From Psychroflexus torquis ATCC 700755 (GTDB lineage: Bacteria > Bacteroidota > Bacteroidia > Flavobacteriales > Flavobacteriaceae), in assembly GCF_000153485.2 (NCBI RefSeq), contig NC_018721.1:4092001-4156000 (forward strand): a stretch of 64,000 nt of DNA. The letters run 5' to 3'. A program made the position numbers and the translations under genes. Under the pieces are notes generated by a model. The model was not told the DNA's origin. It saw nothing but the letters and a program-made list of their open reading frames with translations, and did no database searches. Positions 34,558-42,695 of the stretch are shown here, one piece after another; within the stretch, counting starts at the first letter, position 1; the number at the start of each line of letters is the position of its first letter.

Positions 34558-35787
34558 TTAATTATAGGTTTTTGGATAACATATGTAGTGCTTTACTACA
34601 GTTTTGGATAATGCTTTTAGATTGAGCTGGTCTGAAGCCGAGGACACGTCCTTTATTTTTCCGTTTTTATACAGAATATTAATATGTTCCTTATCAGGCT
34701 GATAAGCTAAATTGGAGGTGGTTCCTTCGAATACAAAATACTCTGCTTCTTCTTCAGAAAGCTTATAATTTTTAATAACTTTAGATAAATGAGACTTTAG
34801 TTTTTTTTGATCAAAAGGTTCATTTTTCAGTTTAATCTTCAACAAATCTCTATTCAAAATCATTTTACTCAATTTACTCAAAACAAAGTCATCGTGATTT
34901 TGCCAGATCTTTAAGGCTGAAAAGATATCATAGTCATCCAATTTTGAAAAAAGTTGGAGAGTGATATTATCAAAATTTTCAGAGTTAATATGATGTCTCA
35001 AAAAGTAATTTAGGACTGAATTTTCCGTCTGATCATCTGTTTTTTCAAAAATATATTTGGCTCTTCTCAATAACCTAATGAGAAGTTGTTCTGCACTTAA
35101 ACTTGTTTTATGCAAATAGACCTGCCAATACATCAGACGTCTAGCTACCAAGAATTTTTCGATAGAATAAATTCCTTTTTCTTCTACAACCAATTTATCA
35201 TCAACTACATTCAGCATATAAATAAGGCGCTCACTATTGATGTTGCCTTCTGCCACTCCTGTATAAAAGCTATCTCGCTTTAAATAGTCCAAACGATCTA
35301 TATCTAACTGACTTGAAATGAGTTGACATAAAAATTTCTTGTCGTGATTTCCTCTGAAAATATCAATAGCTAAAGTGAGCTGTCCCTGGAACTCAATATT
35401 TAATTTATTCATAAATTCCAATGATAGATATTCATGGCTAAGATCACTAACTATAGAATGCTCTAAGGCATGAGAAAAGGGCCCATGACCTATATCATGA
35501 AGTAAAATGGCAATCAGTACGGCTTCCTCCTCCTCTTCTGAAATGTCAACGCCTTTAGACTTTAAGATATCGACAGCCTTCTTCATGAGATGAAGACATC
35601 CTAAGGCATGATGAAATCTTGTATGATTGGCTCCTGGATAAACTAGATGAGATAGCCCCATTTGAGTAATTCTCCTCAGCCTCTGAAAGTATGGATGCTC
35701 AATGAGATCAAAAATTAGCGTGCTTGGTATCGTAATAAATCCATAAATTGGATCGTTTATTATTTTAAGTTTGTTCCTTTGGTTCAA
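34558..35787 (-). CDS. HD-domain phosphohydrolase
   Basis: A 409-aa cytoplasmic protein of the HD superfamily (SAMHD1/dGTPase-like branch). It has FQRLRRITQMGLSHLVYPG near 30-48, H(T)RFHHALG, the HD pair in LLHDIGHGPFSH near 100, and LISSQLDIDRLDYLKRD near 165. Likely substrate: nucleotides or another phosphate ester; not proven here. The start is probably the TTG at 35787 (NQRNKLKIINDPIYGF). A longer reading to 35916 would run antisense into porX and add a false hydrophobic segment. A TATATTTG box lies at 35806-35813. Confidence 0.82.
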   Translation of the reverse strand: MNQRNKLKIINDPIYGFITIPSTLIFDLIEHPYFQRLRRITQMGLSHLVYPGANHTRFHHALGCLHLMKKAVDILKSKGVDISEEEEEAVLIAILLHDIGHGPFSHALEHSIVSDLSHEYLSLEFMNKLNIEFQGQLTLAIDIFRGNHDKKFLCQLISSQLDIDRLDYLKRDSFYTGVAEGNINSERLIYMLNVVDDKLVVEEKGIYSIEKFLVARRLMYWQVYLHKTSLSAEQLLIRLLRRAKYIFEKTDDQTENSVLNYFLRHHINSENFDNITLQLFSKLDDYDIFSALKIWQNHDDFVLSKLSKMILNRDLLKIKLKNEPFDQKKLKSHLSKVIKNYKLSEEEAEYFVFEGTTSNLAYQPDKEHINILYKNGKIKDVSSASDQLNLKALSKTVVKHYICYPKTYN

Positions 35788-35805
35788 ATCAGTTTTTTTA
35801 TAATA

Positions 35806-35813
35806 CAAATATA
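35806..35813 (-). promoter_or_regulatory. -7 box TATATTTG for the HD gene
   Basis: Minus-strand TAnnTTTG match 18 nt upstream of the proposed TTG start, in the 35-nt gap to divergent porX. It supports the short version of the HD protein. Confidence 0.5.
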
Positions 35814-35822
35814 AAGCTATAT

Positions 35823-37373
35823 ATGTCAAAGATAAAAGTACTATGGGCAGATGATGAAATAGATTTGCTAAAGCCACACATTTTGTTTCTTGAAAAAAAA
35901 TCTTATGAAGTGACAACTTGTAAAAGTGGGTCTGAAGCTGTAGATGAAGTGAAGCAAAATAGATTTGATATTGTTTTTTTAGATGAAAACATGCCAGGGC
36001 TTACAGGGCTGGAAACACTTCATGAAATAAAGGCCATCAGAACAGACCTCCCTGTGATTATGATTACCAAAAGTGAGGAAGAATATATCATGGAAGAAGC
36101 GATTGGTTCTAAAATAGCCGACTATCTTATTAAACCCGTCAATCCAAACCAAATCCTCCTAAGTCTAAAGAAAAATCTAGACCACACCCGACTAGTTTCA
36201 GAAAAGACAACACTCAATTACCAACAGGAGTTTAGAAAAATAGCCATGGAATTGACTGATGTGGATTCCTTTCAAGAATGGGTAGACTTATATTTGAAAT
36301 TGATTTATTGGGAATTAGAGTTAGAAAATGTTGAAGATACAGGGATGTTTGAAATTCTTACATCTCAAAAAAATGAAGCTAACATCGAATTTTGTAAGTT
36401 TATAGAGAAAAATTATTCAACATGGTTCGATAAAGGTGTTGAAGCTCCAACTCTATCTCACACTCTTTTTAAGTCAAAAATACTACCTGAAATATCTAAA
36501 CAGCAGCCTACTCTATTAGTCGTCATTGATAACTTAAGATACGACCAATGGAAATCTTTTGAGCCTATAATAGCAAATCACTATAAGAAAATTAAAGAAG
36601 AACCTTTTTATAGTATTCTCCCCACTGCTACACAATATGCGAGAAATGCTATTTTTTCGGGTCTCATGCCTTCCGATATGGAGAAAATCTATCCGGAATA
36701 TTGGTTGAATGACACAGAAGAAGGAGGGAAAAATCTATATGAAGAGGAATTTCTCAGAGCTCAACTAAAACGCCTTGGAAAAGAGTATAAAACTCAATAC
36801 CATAAAATCACTAATGTTACTAAAGGAAGAAAATTAGCAGATAATTTTAGAAGTCAAAAAGATAACGACCTGACCGTTTTGGTGTATAATTTCGTCGATA
36901 TGTTATCGCATTCGAAAACAGAATTAGAAGTCATAAAAGAATTGGCTTCAAACGATAAATCGTATAGATCTCTAACTCAAAGTTGGTTTAAAAACTCTCC
37001 TTTACTGGATATCATACAACAAGCTCAAAGTTTAGGTTTTAAATTGATTTTGACTACAGATCATGGGACTATCAACGTTAAAAACCCTTCAAAAGTAGTT
37101 GGTGATAAAAACACCAGTTTAAACTTAAGATATAAAACAGGGAAAAGTTTAACTTATAATGAAAAGGATGTTGTGGTCGCAAAAGATCCTAAAAAAATAC
37201 ATTTGCCCAGTATCAATATGTCTAGTTCTTTTATTTTTGCGAAAGAGAATTACTTTTTAGCCTATCCTAATAATTTCAATTATTATGTGAATTACTACAG
37301 AAATTCCTATCAACACGGAGGAATTTCATTAGAAGAAATGATCATTCCTTTCGCCGTGTTAGAACCTAGATAA
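35823..37373 (+). CDS. porX: T9SS response regulator PorX (receiver plus PglZ domain)
   Basis: A 516-aa regulator of type IX secretion. The receiver domain (about 1-120) has phosphoacceptor Asp54 in FLDENMPG, Thr82 and Lys104 (YLIKPVNP). After a helical bundle comes a PglZ/alkaline-phosphatase-like domain (about 205-516) with metal-site motifs VVIDNLRYDQW, LPTATQYARNAIF, and LTTDHGTINV. In Porphyromonas and Flavobacterium, PorX pairs with the kinase PorY and controls T9SS; PorY is not in this window. The T9SS cargo protease at 45024 is consistent with a working system. Confidence 0.9.
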   Translation: MSKIKVLWADDEIDLLKPHILFLEKKSYEVTTCKSGSEAVDEVKQNRFDIVFLDENMPGLTGLETLHEIKAIRTDLPVIMITKSEEEYIMEEAIGSKIADYLIKPVNPNQILLSLKKNLDHTRLVSEKTTLNYQQEFRKIAMELTDVDSFQEWVDLYLKLIYWELELENVEDTGMFEILTSQKNEANIEFCKFIEKNYSTWFDKGVEAPTLSHTLFKSKILPEISKQQPTLLVVIDNLRYDQWKSFEPIIANHYKKIKEEPFYSILPTATQYARNAIFSGLMPSDMEKIYPEYWLNDTEEGGKNLYEEEFLRAQLKRLGKEYKTQYHKITNVTKGRKLADNFRSQKDNDLTVLVYNFVDMLSHSKTELEVIKELASNDKSYRSLTQSWFKNSPLLDIIQQAQSLGFKLILTTDHGTINVKNPSKVVGDKNTSLNLRYKTGKSLTYNEKDVVVAKDPKKIHLPSINMSSSFIFAKENYFLAYPNNFNYYVNYYRNSYQHGGISLEEMIIPFAVLEPR

Positions 37374-37378
37374 AAAAT

Positions 37379-37789
37379 ATGACTTTCACTTACCGATTAA
37401 GCGATATAGAAAGTACTGCTTCTCAAATTCTGAAGTATGTAAAATCTAAAAATATTCTTTTTTCAGGAGAAATGGGCTCAGGAAAAACAACCTTAATAAA
37501 AGAACTTGTAAAACAATCGGGAAGTAAAGACCGTGTCTCCAGCCCAACATATTCGTTGGTCAACGAGTATGAAGGAATAACCAATTCTGTTTATCATTTT
37601 GATTTTTATAGAATTGAAGATGAACTAGAAGCGTATGACATGGGTTTTGAAGAATATCTTGACTCCTCTCACCAAGTCTTTATAGAATGGCCTGAGAAAA
37701 TCCCAAATTTATGGCCACAACACTATAGCTTATTAGAATTTACAGCAGAAGATGAACAAACAAGAACTATTGTATTGACTGAGTTTTAA
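37379..37789 (+). CDS. tsaE: tRNA t6A biosynthesis ATPase TsaE
   Basis: Small P-loop ATPase of the TsaBCDE complex that makes N6-threonylcarbamoyladenosine at position 37 of ANN-decoding tRNAs. 136 aa. Walker A GEMGSGKTTLI (about 31-41), SSPTYSLVNEY switch region and VYHFDFYRIEDELEAYDMG (Walker B part) are present. It starts 5 nt after porX and is probably cotranscribed. Confidence 0.93.
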   Translation: MTFTYRLSDIESTASQILKYVKSKNILFSGEMGSGKTTLIKELVKQSGSKDRVSSPTYSLVNEYEGITNSVYHFDFYRIEDELEAYDMGFEEYLDSSHQVFIEWPEKIPNLWPQHYSLLEFTAEDEQTRTIVLTEF

Positions 37790-37846
37790 AGATTATAAGA
37801 GAGTTTCCGATTAATTTTAATTATTTTAGCCCTAGTAATCATCACC

Positions 37847-39052
37847 ATGAATCAACACTCTTCAAATTCTCCTTTTACAACTTCAGAATTGCTTCCTCAG
37901 GAAGAAATGCTAGAAATAAAGCGCTCTAAAGGACAGCTATTTATAGGTTTACCAAAAGAAACGTCTTATCAAGAAAAACGGGTTTGCCTCACTCCAGATG
38001 CGGTAAATGCGCTTACAGCAAATGGCCATCGGGTCCTTATTGAAAGTGGAGCTGGAAACCAAGCTAATTTTAGTGACAGAGATTATAGTGAAGCTGGGGG
38101 TGAAATTATTAAAAGCACTCAAAAGGTTTTTGCATGCCCGATAGTTTTGAAGGTCGCACCTCCCTCTGAAGATGAGTTGGAGTTGATGAAGCCTAAATCT
38201 ATTCTTATTTCAACTTTACAACTTAAAACCAGAAAAAAATCATACTGTGAAACTTTAGCAAATAAAAGAATCACAGCATTGGCGTTTGAATTTATAAAGG
38301 ATCAATTTGGAGGTTATCCTGCGGTAAGAGCTTTAAGTGAAATTGCAGGAACATCTTCCATTTTAATTGCTGCAGAGTATTTATCTAATATGTCTGGCGG
38401 CAACGGACTTATGTTTGGAAACATAAGTGGGGTACCCCCTATAGAGGTGGTTATTCTTGGAGCGGGAACGGTAGGAGAGTTTGCAGCCAGAAGCGCTTTG
38501 GGACTGGGTGCGGGTATAAAAGTTTTTGACAGTTCCCTTACCAAATTGCGCTGTTTACAAAATAATGTTGGAAGGTCCTTGTTCACCTCCACCCTTCAAC
38601 CTAAAATCTTACTTAAAGCTCTAAAAAGAGCAGATGTAGTTATTGGAGCCGTAAGAGGACAAAATAGAGCTCCTGTAGTTGTCACTGAAGAAATGGTAAA
38701 AAAGATGAAGAAAGGAGCTGTTATTATTGATGTGAGCATCGATATGGGAGGATGTATAGAAACTTCATCGATGACAACTCACGATCAACCTACTATGGAA
38801 AAACATGGAGTGATACATTATTGTGTTCCCAATATACCTTCGCGATATTCTAGAACAGCATCGCTTTCTATCAGCAACATTTTCACTCCTTACTTGCTCG
38901 ATATTGGTGAAGAAGGAGGCTTAGAACACGCTTTAAGAACAGATGCAGGTCTCAGGAACGGTTTGTATTTTTATCATGGAATTCTTACTAATAAATCAGT
39001 GGCAGATTGGTTCGATCTGAATCACAGAGATCCTAATTTACTTATTTTCTAA
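37847..39052 (+). CDS. ald: alanine dehydrogenase
   Basis: NAD-dependent interconversion of alanine and pyruvate plus ammonia, 401 aa. The N-terminal catalytic domain has GLPKETSYQEKRVCLTPDAV and GHRVLIESGAG; the Rossmann domain has VILGAGTVGEFAARSALGLG, and VIIDVSIDMGGCIETS lies after it. A roughly 30-residue N-terminal extension and a C-terminal tail are usual for the flavobacterial form. It follows tsaE by 57 nt. Confidence 0.9.
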   Translation: MNQHSSNSPFTTSELLPQEEMLEIKRSKGQLFIGLPKETSYQEKRVCLTPDAVNALTANGHRVLIESGAGNQANFSDRDYSEAGGEIIKSTQKVFACPIVLKVAPPSEDELELMKPKSILISTLQLKTRKKSYCETLANKRITALAFEFIKDQFGGYPAVRALSEIAGTSSILIAAEYLSNMSGGNGLMFGNISGVPPIEVVILGAGTVGEFAARSALGLGAGIKVFDSSLTKLRCLQNNVGRSLFTSTLQPKILLKALKRADVVIGAVRGQNRAPVVVTEEMVKKMKKGAVIIDVSIDMGGCIETSSMTTHDQPTMEKHGVIHYCVPNIPSRYSRTASLSISNIFTPYLLDIGEEGGLEHALRTDAGLRNGLYFYHGILTNKSVADWFDLNHRDPNLLIF

Positions 39053-39061
39053 ATTTATTTT

Positions 39062-39436
39062 ATGAAATTTATTCATAGACTCGGCTATTACTCATCAGGC
39101 TTTGTTGTTGGTATTATCATGCTGATGTTTTTCTTAGGTGGCAAAAAAACATCCTGTGACTGGGGCTTGGATTCCAGAGTTTTAAAAAATATTCGCATTA
39201 AAGATCGCGTCGTTACTAATGAAGCTTTAGAGTTTTTTAATCAGAAAAAAATAGATACCTCTTCTATCTCCTATATTTTGAAGTCTGGAGATGTTAACTT
39301 TAAAGAAAGTAATATCGAAGCAAAGCCTTGCAAAATTTATCAAATTGAAGGTGAAATCAATGAAGAAAGATTAGGCTTGATTTTTGAAAACTGCGACTCT
39401 ATAGCCACCTTAAAAAGAGTCTTTAATTTAAAGTAA
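39062..39436 (+). CDS. DUF4258-like membrane-anchored protein
   Basis: A 124-aa protein with one N-terminal membrane segment (about 10-28) and a small alpha/beta domain: VLKNIRIKDRVVTNEALEFF, a central SYILKSGDVNF and CKIYQIEGEINEERLGLIFE near 93-112. This fits the DUF4258 pattern, a fold related to toxin RNases, but no antitoxin partner is present and the membrane anchor is unlike a toxin. It lies 9 nt after ald and is probably cotranscribed. Function unknown. Confidence 0.7.
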   Translation: MKFIHRLGYYSSGFVVGIIMLMFFLGGKKTSCDWGLDSRVLKNIRIKDRVVTNEALEFFNQKKIDTSSISYILKSGDVNFKESNIEAKPCKIYQIEGEINEERLGLIFENCDSIATLKRVFNLK

Positions 39437-39464
39437 TTTAGCTCTTTTATGTAAACTTTTATTT

Positions 39465-39472
39465 TATGTTTG
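39465..39472 (+). promoter_or_regulatory. -7 box TATGTTTG
   Basis: TAnnTTTG match 21 nt before the ATG at 39494. Confidence 0.45.
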
Positions 39473-39493
39473 CTTGTATAAATCCAATCTAGC

Positions 39494-39790
39494 ATGAAAA
39501 GAATCATAATCGATTACAAAAAACTTACGCCAGAAATTTTATCCTTATTAGTTCAAAAGTATCCTGATGGATATGATGACAGAGATGTTTTAGTCTTTAA
39601 AAACTCTAAAAATGATACGGTAGAAGCTGTTGAAGTCAAAACGGAAGACACCATATATTTGGTAAAAATAAGTACAAGGTTGGAAGACACCATGATAAAA
39701 TTTGATGTGGAGAATTATGAAGTTGAAGAAATGGATATGAATTTTGTTGATTTGCCTCAGAAAGGAGAAGATGACGAAAATGAAGATTAA
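39494..39790 (+). CDS. small acidic conserved hypothetical protein
   Basis: A 98-aa cytoplasmic protein beginning MKRIIIDYKKLTPEILSLL, with alternating strands (DVLVFKNSKNDTVEAVEVKT) and a very acidic tail. I recall similar short proteins between ald/DUF4258 and other core genes in Flavobacteriia, but cannot name a domain. It has its own promoter box at 39465. The following gap, 39791-39917, holds nothing I recognise. Confidence 0.65.
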   Translation: MKRIIIDYKKLTPEILSLLVQKYPDGYDDRDVLVFKNSKNDTVEAVEVKTEDTIYLVKISTRLEDTMIKFDVENYEVEEMDMNFVDLPQKGEDDENED

Positions 39791-39917
39791 ATAATTCATT
39801 ATCAAAATATTAGACCAATTTAAGTCAGGTTTCTTGGCTTTTATATTGTCATAATATTAAGAAATCGCCCTATAGCGTAGAACTAAATGCCTATATTGAA
39901 ATTATATTCCAATTAAA

Positions 39918-41339
39918 ATGAAAAAAATATTTCTCCTTTTACTGTTTATAAATATAGGTTGTCAATCTAACTCTGAAGAACATAAAGAAATAGAAGATTC
40001 AGAAAAATTTTCCAGAGATCTTCAAGACATTAAGGAAAGTGGAAAATTAAAAGCTTTAACCATTTATTCAGGAACCACTTATTTCTTGTATAAAGGTCGC
40101 CCGATGGGTTTTGAATATGAACTTTTAAAAAGAATGGCTAAAGACTTAGATGTTGAACTAGAAATGGTGGTAGCCAAAGATGAAAATGACTTAATAAAAC
40201 TTCTTCAAGAAGGTGAGGGTGATCTTTTAGCCTACGGGTATACCATCACTGAAGACCGGAAAAGAAAAATAAATTTCACAACTCCATTATATCTTTCTCA
40301 CCAAGTTTTAATTCAGAAAAAACCTGAAAACTGGCGGAGAATGAAATTACATGAAATAAAAAAACAATTGGTAACTAACGCCGTTGAGTTAATAAATGAT
40401 ACTATATCAGTAAAGCGAAACTCTTCTTATGCTTCAAGAATTAAAAACTTATCTAATGAGCTAGGAGGCCCTATTATAATTGATACTCTTAAGGGAACTT
40501 TATCTACGGATAAGATAATTAAAAAAGTTGTAGACGGAGATATTAAGTTCACCATAGCAGATGAAAACATTGCTTTTATAAACTCTTCCTACTATCCTAT
40601 TTTAGATATCAGCACATCACTAAGTCTGTCTCAGCGTATTGGCTGGGCAGTCCGCAAGACAGATACTAATTTATTAGCGGCTGTTAACCAGTGGCTTGAA
40701 AAAGCAAAGAAAACAACAGATTATCATGTTATATATAATAAATATTTCAAAAATAAAAGGCTTTATAAAAGCAGAGTCATAAGTGAATTTTATAGCCTCA
40801 ATGAAAACAAAATAAGCCCTTATGATGATATCCTAAAAGAAAATGCAGATCGGATAGAATGGGATTGGAGGCTCTTGGCTTCTGTGGCTTATCAAGAGTC
40901 TCAATTTAAACCTAATAGAGATTCTTGGGCTGGCGCTAGCGGTTTAATGCAAATTATGCCTGCTACAGCAAAGGAGCTAGGTATTACAGATCCTTATAAT
41001 CCAAATCAAAGCTTAAAAGCTGGAGCGACTTATTTAAAACAGATGTTAGAAAGTCATAGTAATGTCAAAGACAGCATACAAAAAATTAAGTTTGCACTAG
41101 GGTCTTATAATTGTGGCTTATACCATGTAAAAGATGCTCAAAAACTTGCTAAAACCCAAGGTCTGGACCCGTTGATATGGGATGATAATGTAGAGCTTTC
41201 TTTGCTCGACCTTAGTTTTCCTGAGCATTACAATAAATCGTTTATAAAGTATGGATACGTTCGAGGTGAAGAACCTTATAACTATGTAAAAGAAATTTTT
41301 GAAAGGCTTGAACATTACAAAAAATTTATTGATAATTAA
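39918..41339 (+). CDS. MltF-like lytic transglycosylase lipoprotein
   Basis: A 473-aa envelope protein that combines a solute-binding domain with a peptidoglycan-cleaving domain. Lipobox FINIGCQ (Cys15); SBP_bac_3-like domain about 35-275 (ALTIYSGTTYFLYKGRPMGFEYELL); SLT domain about 305-465 with catalytic Glu327 in SVAYQESQF and GASGLMQIMPATA. In E. coli MltF the binding domain modulates the lytic domain in response to muropeptides. Its stop overlaps the convergent lipoprotein gene by 4 nt. Confidence 0.87.
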   Translation: MKKIFLLLLFINIGCQSNSEEHKEIEDSEKFSRDLQDIKESGKLKALTIYSGTTYFLYKGRPMGFEYELLKRMAKDLDVELEMVVAKDENDLIKLLQEGEGDLLAYGYTITEDRKRKINFTTPLYLSHQVLIQKKPENWRRMKLHEIKKQLVTNAVELINDTISVKRNSSYASRIKNLSNELGGPIIIDTLKGTLSTDKIIKKVVDGDIKFTIADENIAFINSSYYPILDISTSLSLSQRIGWAVRKTDTNLLAAVNQWLEKAKKTTDYHVIYNKYFKNKRLYKSRVISEFYSLNENKISPYDDILKENADRIEWDWRLLASVAYQESQFKPNRDSWAGASGLMQIMPATAKELGITDPYNPNQSLKAGATYLKQMLESHSNVKDSIQKIKFALGSYNCGLYHVKDAQKLAKTQGLDPLIWDDNVELSLLDLSFPEHYNKSFIKYGYVRGEEPYNYVKEIFERLEHYKKFIDN

Positions 41340-42514
41340 TTTCTGATTTGTTGTTTCAAAATTGATTTAAGTTTGTCTTTAATATCTTCGGAGGCATCAG
41401 ACAGCATTTGTTCGTGTGTTGGATAGTTAACTGGTCTTCTTGTTAAGAGGAGACTCTCATCATTGTTCAAGACTTTTTTGTCACCTTCAAACCTTGCAAA
41501 TCTATTTTCGAATATAAAAAAACTCTCCAATGGATAATTATTAATTTTTTGATCCGAGATTAAATCAAAGTAATTTACTTCCGCTATAACTTTAACTTCT
41601 TTAGATTGAACAGTTTCAAATAAAGTCCCACTTACATTAATAACACTATCTTCTTTAATTTTATCCCCCTCTTCGTCGAGAATAAAATTACCAGCTCTAT
41701 CTTTTTTATATCTCCAACCGTCAACCACTGCACGTTCTAAAGGAACTTGACGCTCAAGTAATCGTTCTGGAGAAAACTGTATAGAGGTGAAATTGATATC
41801 TATCGCAAAGTCATATGAAAAATCCTCTCTAGGATTCACATGATATTCAGTCCATAAATCATCAAGATCATAGGTGTTAAAATTTAATAGTCTATCTTCT
41901 AATAAAGCAGGAATAATTTGCTCGGTAGTGTTATAAAGAGATACTAATACAAAATCAATTCCATTGATATACGCATCACGCTTCAAGTTGGATGCATTCT
42001 TATAACCTGGGGTTAGTTTTTCCAATTCCACAAAACTATTATAAGCCAAACGACTGTCAATTTTATCTTCTGAATCCAAAAATCGACTCGCTTTCACATA
42101 CAAATATTCAGCATAATTCTCCTTTCTAGCTATAATTTCATCTGAAAAATCATAAAACTCAAATACCACCCTACTCCCATCTTCATTCTCAAGAGGAAGT
42201 AGAGGTTTTATTCTATTTTGAACATCTTGAAGCCTTAGATAGGATTCATAAATAGGTTTCGCATTATTTTGTAGGGTCTCTTTTTCTAAAAAATCTATGC
42301 GCTTTAGATTAGATTCCCTAAACTTTTCGAAAGAAGTCTTTAGCAAGTTGGCATACTGATATCCTTTTTTGTTGAATTTATTTTTTTGTAACTGTTTTAC
42401 AGATCTGTTAATTGCTTCCGTATAATTACCAGAATTTATAGCTCGCTGTGTTTTTTTAACCGAATTACAGGAAAAGATGAGAAAGATTACAAAAATGGAT
42501 ACAAGTGCTTTCAT
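41336..42514 (-). CDS. lipoprotein with N-terminal TPR-like region, unknown
   Basis: A 392-aa protein with lipobox FLIFSCNS (Cys16). The first 110 residues are helical and repeat-like (AINSGNYTEAINRSVKQLQ). The middle looks like further helices (residues 140-190 include YKNASNLKRDAYINGID), and the C-terminal part is beta-rich with VNVSGTLFETVQSKEVKVIA. No catalytic motif is seen. It converges with the MltF-like gene and is divergent from the FecA-like receptor gene, but no functional link is evident. Confidence 0.6.
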   Translation of the reverse strand: MKALVSIFVIFLIFSCNSVKKTQRAINSGNYTEAINRSVKQLQKNKFNKKGYQYANLLKTSFEKFRESNLKRIDFLEKETLQNNAKPIYESYLRLQDVQNRIKPLLPLENEDGSRVVFEFYDFSDEIIARKENYAEYLYVKASRFLDSEDKIDSRLAYNSFVELEKLTPGYKNASNLKRDAYINGIDFVLVSLYNTTEQIIPALLEDRLLNFNTYDLDDLWTEYHVNPREDFSYDFAIDINFTSIQFSPERLLERQVPLERAVVDGWRYKKDRAGNFILDEEGDKIKEDSVINVSGTLFETVQSKEVKVIAEVNYFDLISDQKINNYPLESFFIFENRFARFEGDKKVLNNDESLLLTRRPVNYPTHEQMLSDASEDIKDKLKSILKQQIRN

Positions 42515-42629
42515 AAGTAAATTTGATTGTCAGTTTAAAATGTAAATTAACAACCTTAAAAATTAAAACTAAATATTGAACTGATTTTCAATGCTATAAA
42601 ACTTCTATTTGAATTAAGTCTAAATAAGC

Positions 42630-42660
42630 TTGCACAGACAAAAGATTGCTATTAGTTTTG
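42630..42660 (+). promoter_or_regulatory. promoter of the FecA-like receptor gene
   Basis: TTG (42630-42632), 20-nt spacer, then TAGTTTTG (42653-42660): the best full match in the window to the flavobacterial -33/-7 promoter. It lies 35 nt before the ATG at 42696. Confidence 0.6.
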
Positions 42661-42695
42661 CGCCCGCATTTAATTTTTAATCTAAATACGTATAA

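Noticed and set aside
35788..35916. Hydrophobic N-terminal extension of the HD protein
   Set aside because: The apparent membrane segment is antisense to the start of porX and lies upstream of the promoter box at 35806-35813.
39062..39436. DUF4258-like gene as a toxin of a toxin-antitoxin pair
   Set aside because: The protein has a membrane anchor and no antitoxin-like neighbour; the next gene has its own promoter box and no DNA-binding features.
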